Positions 6,739 to 10,419 of a DNA stretch of 10,419 nucleotides are shown here, in pieces. A model generated the notes under the pieces. The model was not told where the DNA came from, did no database searches, and was given only the letters and a program-made list of their open reading frames with translations. The stretch comes from Clostridia bacterium (lineage in GTDB: Bacteria; Bacillota_A; Clostridia; Christensenellales; Aristaeellaceae): the NCBI GenBank assembly GCA_017938785.1, contig JAGBAU010000064.1, positions 1-10,419 on the forward strand, in the 5' to 3' direction. The position numbers were made by a program, and so were the translations under genes. How positions within the stretch are numbered: the first letter of the stretch is position 1; every line of letters starts with the position of its first letter.

Positions 6739-6764
6739 AAAAACCGCCTTCCGAGGCGGTTTTT
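6739..6764 (+). terminator. Intrinsic terminator downstream of dnaE
   Basis: AAAAACCGCCT (6739-6749) pairs with AGGCGGTTTTT (6754-6764) around TCCG, an 11-bp perfect stem whose outer pairs are A-T. The 3' T tract serves as the termination tail. The symmetric A and T tracts make it able to work in both directions. It lies 161 bases after the dnaE stop and isolates dnaE from the S10 promoter. Confidence 0.88.
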
Positions 6765-6797
6765 GAGTTAAGTGTTTGAAAAATACGGCTGTTTTTG

Positions 6798-6819
6798 CCC
6801 GGTTTTTACAAAAAACGGG
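6798..6819. repeat. Small A/T-cored inverted repeat just upstream of the S10 promoter
   Basis: CCCG (6798-6801) plus TTTTT (6803-6807) pair with AAAAA (6811-6815) plus CGGG (6816-6819), with one bulged G and a 3-base loop. It ends 10 bases before the -35 box of the rpsJ promoter. Its A and T tracts could act as an upstream promoter (UP-like) element for RNA polymerase alpha. This role is inference. Confidence 0.35.
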
Positions 6820-6829
6820 ATTGTGTTGT

Positions 6830-6858
6830 TTGAAAAAATAGGGCTTTTGCGGTATAAT
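6830..6858 (+). promoter_or_regulatory. Strong sigma-A-type promoter of the S10 operon
   Basis: TTGAAA (6830-6835, five of six matches) is followed after exactly 17 bases by a perfect TATAAT (6853-6858). The upstream region is rich in A and T tracts, as is common at strong ribosomal promoters. The predicted start near 6865 leaves a leader of about 215 nt before rpsJ. Confidence 0.88.
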
Positions 6859-6865
6859 TAGAAGG

Positions 6866-7080
6866 TCGCGTGCGGAGGATTTCCGCGAAGAAATGCCGGT
6901 TTCTCAAAAGAGAGATGAAACCCACGCGGCGACAGGGATGAACCGGAAGATTGCGGTCCAACCGGTAACTTTCGGGGACCAGTCCGCTTCAATCGGACGA
7001 CGGAGCTCATGCCCGTCGCAAGAAAAAACTAAGAAGCACGCCCGGCAGCGTGTGCATGAGTTCAAACAGGAGGAAAGACA
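6866..7080 (+). promoter_or_regulatory. Highly structured 5' leader of the S10 operon (candidate regulatory RNA)
   Basis: The leader holds a series of hairpins. GCGGA (6872-6876) pairs with TCCGC (6882-6886). GGTTT (6898-6902) pairs with AAACC (6918-6922), with inner CTC/GAG. GGTCC (6955-6959) pairs with GGACC (6976-6980), with an inner CCG/CGG. GTCCG (6982-6986) pairs with CGGAC (6994-6998). The 3' part is the most striking. GAGCTCATGC (7003-7012) pairs with GCATGAGTTC (7054-7063) with one G-U, and inside it GCACGC (7036-7041) pairs with GCGTGT (7048-7053). A competing or pseudoknotted stem joins CGACGG (6998-7003) to CCGTCG (7013-7018). The structure ends 4 bases before AGGAGG (7068-7073). 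S10 operons of gammaproteobacteria are controlled by L4 binding their leader; I cannot identify this leader with any named class. Confidence 0.5.
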
Positions 7081-7389
7081 ATGGCCAACCAGAAGATCCG
7101 TATCAAGCTGAAGGCTTACGAGCACAGCATCATCGACCAGAGCGCAGCCCGCATCGTTGAGACTGCAAAGCGCACTGGCTCTCGCGTGTCCGGCCCGATC
7201 CCGCTCCCCACTGAGAAGGAGATCGTGACCATCCTGCGCTCCCCCCACAAGCACAAGGATTCCCGCGAGCAGTTCGAAATGCGCACCCACAAGCGCCTGA
7301 TCGACATCCTTCAGCCCACTCCCCGCACGGTTGACGCGCTGACCAAGCTCGATCTGCCGGCAGGCGTTGAAATCGAGATCAAGCTGTAA
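7081..7389 (+). CDS. rpsJ: 30S ribosomal protein S10 (uS10)
   Basis: A 102-residue small-subunit protein of the 30S head, also known as NusE in transcription antitermination with NusB. The full family sequence is present: [15 protein letters not shown] at the start, then [13 protein letters not shown] (32-44), and the long loop segment [19 protein letters not shown] (about 54-72) that reaches into the subunit. The end is [11 protein letters not shown]. The length is normal. AGGAGG (7068-7073) lies 7 bases before the ATG. It is the first gene of the operon and follows the structured leader. An unusually long 111-base gap with hairpins separates it from rplC. Confidence 0.98.
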   Translation: MANQKIRIKLKAYEHSIIDQSAARIVETAKRTGSRVSGPIPLPTEKEIVTILRSPHKHKDSREQFEMRTHKRLIDILQPTPRTVDALTKLDLPAGVEIEIKL

Positions 7390-7488
7390 GGAACATAAAG
7401 TTCCGTGGAAGTGAGCTCATCTCACGGCTCCGCCTTCCGACAGTTTTATCAAATTGGTAACTGCCAAGCGGTTACCCGAACTACCGAA
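7390..7488 (+). promoter_or_regulatory. Hairpin-rich spacer between rpsJ and rplC
   Basis: Three stem-loops fill the gap: GGAAC (7390-7394) with GTTCC (7400-7404); GTGAG (7411-7415) with CTCAC (7421-7425); and GGTAAC (7456-7461) with GTTACC (7471-7476). None has a T run, so they are not terminators. The second loop region repeats the 8-mer GAGCTCAT of the operon leader (7003-7010 and 7413-7420). No promoter of good quality is seen. The spacer may carry an RNA-processing, antitermination or translational control element; this is inference. Confidence 0.4.
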
Positions 7489-7500
7489 AGAGGTGTAACA

Positions 7501-8142
7501 ATGAAAAAGGCAATTCTCGGCAAGAAGATCGGTATGACCCAGATTTTCGTCGATGACGGACGTCTGGTACCGGTTACCGTCGTTGAGGCAGGCCCCTGCA
7601 CCGTTACTCAGGTGAAGACCATGGCCAACGATGGTTACGAAGCAGTTCAGGTTGGTTTCGGTGAGCTGTCTGAGCAGCGCGCAAAGAAACTCCTCAACAA
7701 GCCCGAGCAAGGTCATTTTGCCAAGGCTGGCGTAGCACCCGCACGCCACCTGCGTGAGTTCCGCTTCGAGGATATCAGCGGCTACTCCGTCGGCGACGCC
7801 ATCAAGTGTGATGTCTTCGCTGCAGGCGATAAGATCGATGTTATCGGCACCAGCAAGGGCCACGGCTACACTGGCGTCATCCAGAGATGGAATCAGCACA
7901 CCGGCCCCATGAGCCACGGTTCCAAGTATCACCGCGGCGTTGGTTCCCTGAGTGCTAACTCTGACCCCTCTCGCGTTTTCAAGAACAAGAAGATGGCCGG
8001 TCAGTACGGCTGCGAGCGCGTCACCATCCAGAACCTGGAAGTTGTTAAGGTTGATGCAGAGCGCAACCTGCTCATGATTAAGGGCGCTATCCCCGGTGCG
8101 AATGGCAGCCTCGTCATGGTACGCGACGCTATCAAGGGTTAA
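7501..8142 (+). CDS. rplC: 50S ribosomal protein L3 (uL3)
   Basis: A 213-residue large-subunit protein that binds near the 3' end of 23S rRNA and helps start 50S assembly. It opens with [14 protein letters not shown]. The extended loop that approaches the peptidyl transferase centre shows [15 protein letters not shown] and then [11 protein letters not shown] and [18 protein letters not shown]. The C-terminal barrel contains QNLEVVKVD. The start at 7501 is set by AGAGGTG (7489-7495) and by the conserved N-terminus. The frame stays open upstream into the spacer, but that extension ([15 protein letters not shown] and so on) is not family-like. It ends in tandem stops TAA TAG, the second of which overlaps the rplD ribosome-binding site. 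Confidence 0.97.
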   Translation: MKKAILGKKIGMTQIFVDDGRLVPVTVVEAGPCTVTQVKTMANDGYEAVQVGFGELSEQRAKKLLNKPEQGHFAKAGVAPARHLREFRFEDISGYSVGDAIKCDVFAAGDKIDVIGTSKGHGYTGVIQRWNQHTGPMSHGSKYHRGVGSLSANSDPSRVFKNKKMAGQYGCERVTIQNLEVVKVDAERNLLMIKGAIPGANGSLVMVRDAIKG

Positions 8143-8157
8143 TAGGAGGACGCAATC

Positions 8158-8784
8158 ATGGCAAACGTTAAGCTTTACAACATGCTGGGCGCAGAAGTTG
8201 GCGAAATCGAGCTGCTCGATGAAGTCTTCGCTTCTGAGATTCACACCAGCGCAATGCACACTGTCGTTCGTGCTTATCTGAATGCACAGCGCCAGGGCAC
8301 CCAGTCCGCCAAGACCCGTACCGAAGTACGCGGCGGCGGCAAGAAGATCTATCGCCAGAAGGGCACCGGTAATGCACGCCATCACGGCCGCAGAGCTCCG
8401 CAGTTCACCCACGGTGGTGTTGTGTTCGCTCCCAAGCCGCGTGACTACCGCATCAGCGTTCCGCGCAAGGTTCGCCGCCTGGCAATGCGCAGCGCACTGA
8501 GCTGCAAGGTTTCTGCTGCTGAAATGATGGTTATCGATAACCTGGCCATCGCCGAAGCCAAGACCAAGAACATCGCCGCGATGCTCAAGGCTCTGGGCGC
8601 CGACAAGAAGGCTCTCATCGTGACCAAGGACGTCGATCAGATGATCGTACGCGCCAGCAACAACATCCCGGGCGTTAAGACCACCTTCGTTGGCAGCCTG
8701 AACGTCCACGACATCCTGGATTGTGACAAGTTCATCATCTCCCAGGAAGCTGTTAAGCTGGTTGAGGAGGTTTACGCAGAATGA
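8158..8784 (+). CDS. rplD: 50S ribosomal protein L4 (uL4)
   Basis: A 208-residue large-subunit protein whose extended loop lines the polypeptide exit tunnel. The loop is clear at about residues 55-85: [28 protein letters not shown] is read across this span, then [12 protein letters not shown]. The region after it, [15 protein letters not shown], is also standard. The C-terminal part has a Rossmann-like pattern with [11 protein letters not shown] and [25 protein letters not shown] (8144-8149) lies 8 bases before the ATG. In gammaproteobacteria L4 is the autorepressor of the S10 operon, which is of interest given the structured leader here, but that function is not established in Firmicutes. 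The stop overlaps the rplW start by 4 bases. Confidence 0.97.
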   Translation: MANVKLYNMLGAEVGEIELLDEVFASEIHTSAMHTVVRAYLNAQRQGTQSAKTRTEVRGGGKKIYRQKGTGNARHHGRRAPQFTHGGVVFAPKPRDYRISVPRKVRRLAMRSALSCKVSAAEMMVIDNLAIAEAKTKNIAAMLKALGADKKALIVTKDVDQMIVRASNNIPGVKTTFVGSLNVHDILDCDKFIISQEAVKLVEEVYAE

Positions 8785-9092
8785 CTAAGGCATATGACAT
8801 CATCAAGAAGCCGGTCCTGACCGAAAAGTCCTACGCTGACATGGCCGCTAAGAAGTTCACCTTCGAAGTTGCTATCAACGCCAACAAGACCGAGATCAAG
8901 GCCGCTATCGAAGAAATCTTCGAAGGCGTTAAGGTTGAGAGCGTCAACACCATGCGCACTCTCGGCAAGATGAAGCGCCAGGGCCGCACCCAGGGCCGCA
9001 CCCCTGAGGTGAAGAAGGCTATCGTAACCCTGAAGAAGGATTCCAAGAACATCCCGTTCTTCGAGGGCATGGCTGAAGAAGAGGAAGCCTAA
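8781..9092 (+). CDS. rplW: 50S ribosomal protein L23 (uL23)
   Basis: A 103-residue large-subunit protein at the tunnel exit, where signal recognition particle and trigger factor dock. Family marks are [13 protein letters not shown] (5-17), [20 protein letters not shown] (about 28-47), VESVNTMRT and a basic [22 protein letters not shown] segment. The protein ends in an acidic tail (EEEEA) beyond the usual core, which is an odd but not unusual extension. The ATG overlaps the rplD stop in ATGA, and its ribosome-binding site GAGGAGGT (8764-8771) lies inside rplD, indicating translational coupling. It ends with tandem stops TAA TAG and is followed by a 106-base gap. Confidence 0.97.
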   Translation: MTKAYDIIKKPVLTEKSYADMAAKKFTFEVAINANKTEIKAAIEEIFEGVKVESVNTMRTLGKMKRQGRTQGRTPEVKKAIVTLKKDSKNIPFFEGMAEEEEA

Positions 9093-9183
9093 TAGAGTTT
9101 CTTCTATAATATAAGCCGCTCCCGGAAGGAGATAATCCTTCCACCAATGGCAGGTTCGCCGATAAAGAACCAAGTAAAGAAAA
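9093..9183 (+). promoter_or_regulatory. Hairpin-bearing spacer between rplW and rplB
   Basis: GGAAGGA (9124-9130) pairs with TCCTTCC (9136-9142) around the loop GATAA. GGTTC (9153-9157) pairs with GAACC (9167-9171) around a loop ending in GATAAA. There is no T run, so termination is unlikely. A TATAAT (9105-9110) is present but I find no matching -35 box, so a promoter is not claimed. The spacing is long for this junction and the two loops share GATAA, which suggests a specific RNA element; its role is unknown. Confidence 0.4.
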
Positions 9184-9198
9184 GGGGAGAAAAACACT

Positions 9199-10035
9199 AT
9201 GGCAATTCGAGTGTACAAGCCGACCTCGCCCGCAAGGCGTTTCATGTCGGTTCTGACCTTCGAAGAGATCACCAAGAAGGAGCCCGAGCGCTCTCTGGTG
9301 ACCGATCTGCGTCACAAGGCTGGTCGTAACAACCAGGGCAAGATCACCGTTCGTCATCACGGCGGCGGCGCACGCAGAAAGTATCGTATCATCGACTTCA
9401 AGCGCAATAAGGATGGTATCCCGGCAACCGTTAAGGCTATCGAGTACGATCCCAACCGCACCTGCTTCATCGCTCTGCTGGCTTACGCCGATGGCGAGAA
9501 GCGCTACATCCTGGCTCCTCTGGGCCTGAAGGTTGGCGACACTGTTATGAGCGGCCCCGAGGCTGACATCAAGCCCGGCAACTGCCTGCCCATCCAGAAC
9601 ATCCCGCTGGGCACCCTGATCCACAACGTGGAAATCAAGGTTGGCCGCGGCGGCCAGATGGTTCGCTCCGCAGGTACCGCAGCTCAGGTTATGGCTAAGG
9701 AAGGCACCTACGCTCAGGTCCGCCTGCCCTCCGGCGAAGTTCGCAAGGTTTCCATGAACGCTCGCGCAACCGTCGGCCAGGTTGGCAACACTGACCACTC
9801 CAACGTTCGCATCGGTAAGGCTGGTCGCTCCCGTCACATGGGCATCCGTCCCACCGTACGCGGCGTCGTCATGAACCCCTGCGATCACCCGCACGGCGGC
9901 GGCGAAGGCCGTTCTCCGATCGGTATGCCGGCTCCGATGTCCCCGTGGGGCAAGAAGACCCAGGGCGTCAAGACCCGCAAGCATCGCAAGTATTCCGATA
10001 AGCTGATCATCAGCCGGAAGTCTAAGAAGAAGTAA
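9199..10035 (+). CDS. rplB: 50S ribosomal protein L2 (uL2)
   Basis: A 278-residue large-subunit protein, among the most conserved, needed for subunit joining and peptidyl transferase function. The N-terminus [18 protein letters not shown] and the RNA-binding stretch [19 protein letters not shown] lead into the OB-like and SH3-like domains ([37 protein letters not shown]). The essential [13 protein letters not shown] motif, with the histidine near the catalytic centre, begins at residue 230, and the tail is very basic (SRKSKKK). GGGGAG (9184-9189) lies 9 bases before the ATG. The length is normal and no interruption is seen. It follows a long structured spacer and precedes rpsS by 21 bases. 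Confidence 0.98.
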   Translation: MAIRVYKPTSPARRFMSVLTFEEITKKEPERSLVTDLRHKAGRNNQGKITVRHHGGGARRKYRIIDFKRNKDGIPATVKAIEYDPNRTCFIALLAYADGEKRYILAPLGLKVGDTVMSGPEADIKPGNCLPIQNIPLGTLIHNVEIKVGRGGQMVRSAGTAAQVMAKEGTYAQVRLPSGEVRKVSMNARATVGQVGNTDHSNVRIGKAGRSRHMGIRPTVRGVVMNPCDHPHGGGEGRSPIGMPAPMSPWGKKTQGVKTRKHRKYSDKLIISRKSKKK

Positions 10036-10056
10036 GCCTGAAAGGAGGCAAACCTA

Positions 10057-10335
10057 ATGAGCAGATCTGTTAAGAAGGGCCCGTTCATTCAGCCCGTACT
10101 TCTCAAGCGCGTCGAAGAACTCAACGCTGCTGGCGAGAAGAAGGTTCTCAAGACCTGGTCCCGCTCTTCCACCATTTTCCCCCAGTTTATTGGACATACG
10201 GTTGCCGTCCATGACGGCCGCAGACATGTTCCGGTTTATGTAACCGAGGATATGGTTGGACATAAGTTCGGCGAATTCGCCCCCACCCGTACTTTCAGGG
10301 GACACGCCGGTGAAAAAGCGTCGTCCCGCAAGTAA
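10057..10335 (+). CDS. rpsS: 30S ribosomal protein S19 (uS19)
   Basis: A 92-residue small-subunit protein of the 30S head that pairs with S13 and contacts the A-site tRNA region. It has the complete family pattern: [16 protein letters not shown] at the start, [24 protein letters not shown] in the middle, then [27 protein letters not shown] and a basic end. AAAGGAGG (10041-10048) lies 8 bases before the ATG. Its place between rplB and rplV is canonical for the S10 operon. Confidence 0.98.
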   Translation: MSRSVKKGPFIQPVLLKRVEELNAAGEKKVLKTWSRSSTIFPQFIGHTVAVHDGRRHVPVYVTEDMVGHKFGEFAPTRTFRGHAGEKASSRK

Positions 10336-10353
10336 CGGAAGGAGAGAAAAGAT

Positions 10354-10419
10354 ATGGCAACTCGTGTAAAAGAGAAGGCAGCTGCACGCAAGGCCGGCGC
10401 TGATAAGCGTCCCCACGCA
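10354..10419 (+). CDS. rplV: 50S ribosomal protein L22 (uL22), N-terminal fragment (runs off window)
   Basis: The first 22 codons, MATRVKEKAAARKAGADKRP then HA, are visible before the window ends. Clostridial L22 proteins carry this kind of charged lead-in before the conserved core (which would start with residues like KYIR and SPRK just beyond the end). AAGGAG (10339-10344) lies 9 bases before the ATG, and the gap to rpsS is 18 bases. The position directly after rpsS is the canonical place for rplV, which carries much of the weight of this call. Confidence 0.88.
   Translation, partial: MATRVKEKAAARKAGADKRPHA

Noticed and set aside
7405..7500. N-terminal extension of L3 into the rpsJ-rplC spacer
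   Set aside because: The extra 32 codons are not L3-like, overlap stem-loops and have no ribosome-binding site; the conserved L3 N-terminus starts at 7501.
7417..8709. 430-residue minus-strand frame opposite rplC and rplD
   Set aside because: It spans two conserved ribosomal genes and their spacers; its low-complexity Ala/Val/Asp sequence is typical of the complement of highly biased codons.
9105..9110. TATAAT between rplW and rplB as an internal promoter
   Set aside because: No acceptable -35 hexamer is found 16-18 bases upstream (it would fall in the AGGAAG of the rplW end), so a promoter is not supported.
9147..9329. 60-residue frame starting in the rplW-rplB spacer and overlapping rplB
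   Set aside because: It has no ribosome-binding site, lies out of frame over conserved L2 sequence and has no recognisable features.

Overview
The window reads as a stretch of a Clostridia-type Firmicutes chromosome. The evidence is an EF-Tu tail, a nucleoside kinase with the ThrRS-like N-terminus found in clostridial homologues, a YhcN/YlaJ sporulation lipoprotein, a PHP-type DnaE, and strong AGGAGG ribosome-binding sites with a canonical S10 operon order. Every gene I accept lies on the + strand. The long minus-strand frames opposite them are codon-composition shadows. No mobile element, CRISPR array, tRNA or rRNA was seen.

Layout. (1) 1-222: the last 56 codons of tuf (EF-Tu) and a strong intrinsic terminator that closes this transcription unit. 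(2) 230-3010: a sigma-A-type extended -10 promoter drives a nucleoside kinase with a TTG start. A YhcN-type lipoprotein follows, preceded by a possible sigma-G-like promoter, and then a short ComEA-like helix-hairpin-helix protein. The ComEA-like frame is cut by an in-frame TGA in its second hairpin, and the missing 17 residues are still readable just downstream. (3) 2996-6764: dnaE (DNA polymerase III alpha) has its own promoter, whose -35 box sits inside the preceding terminator hairpin, and its own terminator. (4) 6578-7080: a 503-base gene-free region with inverted repeats, the dnaE terminator, a near-consensus promoter, and a roughly 215-nt leader that folds strongly. (5) 7081-10419: the head of the S10 ribosomal protein operon, rpsJ-rplC-rplD-rplW-rplB-rpsS-rplV, with rplV running off the window.

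How the parts relate. The ribosomal block and tuf belong to the translation machinery and are normally close together in Firmicutes (str then S10 operons). Here about 6.9 kb of unrelated genes, each with its own control signals, lies between tuf and rpsJ. The ribosomal genes use a narrower codon set than the nucleoside kinase to dnaE block, as expected for highly expressed genes.

I found no clearly new protein system. The items most worth a second look are the structured rpsJ leader with a possible pseudoknot or switch, the interrupted ComEA frame, two unusually long hairpin-bearing gaps inside the S10 operon, and the possible forespore promoter of the YhcN-type gene.
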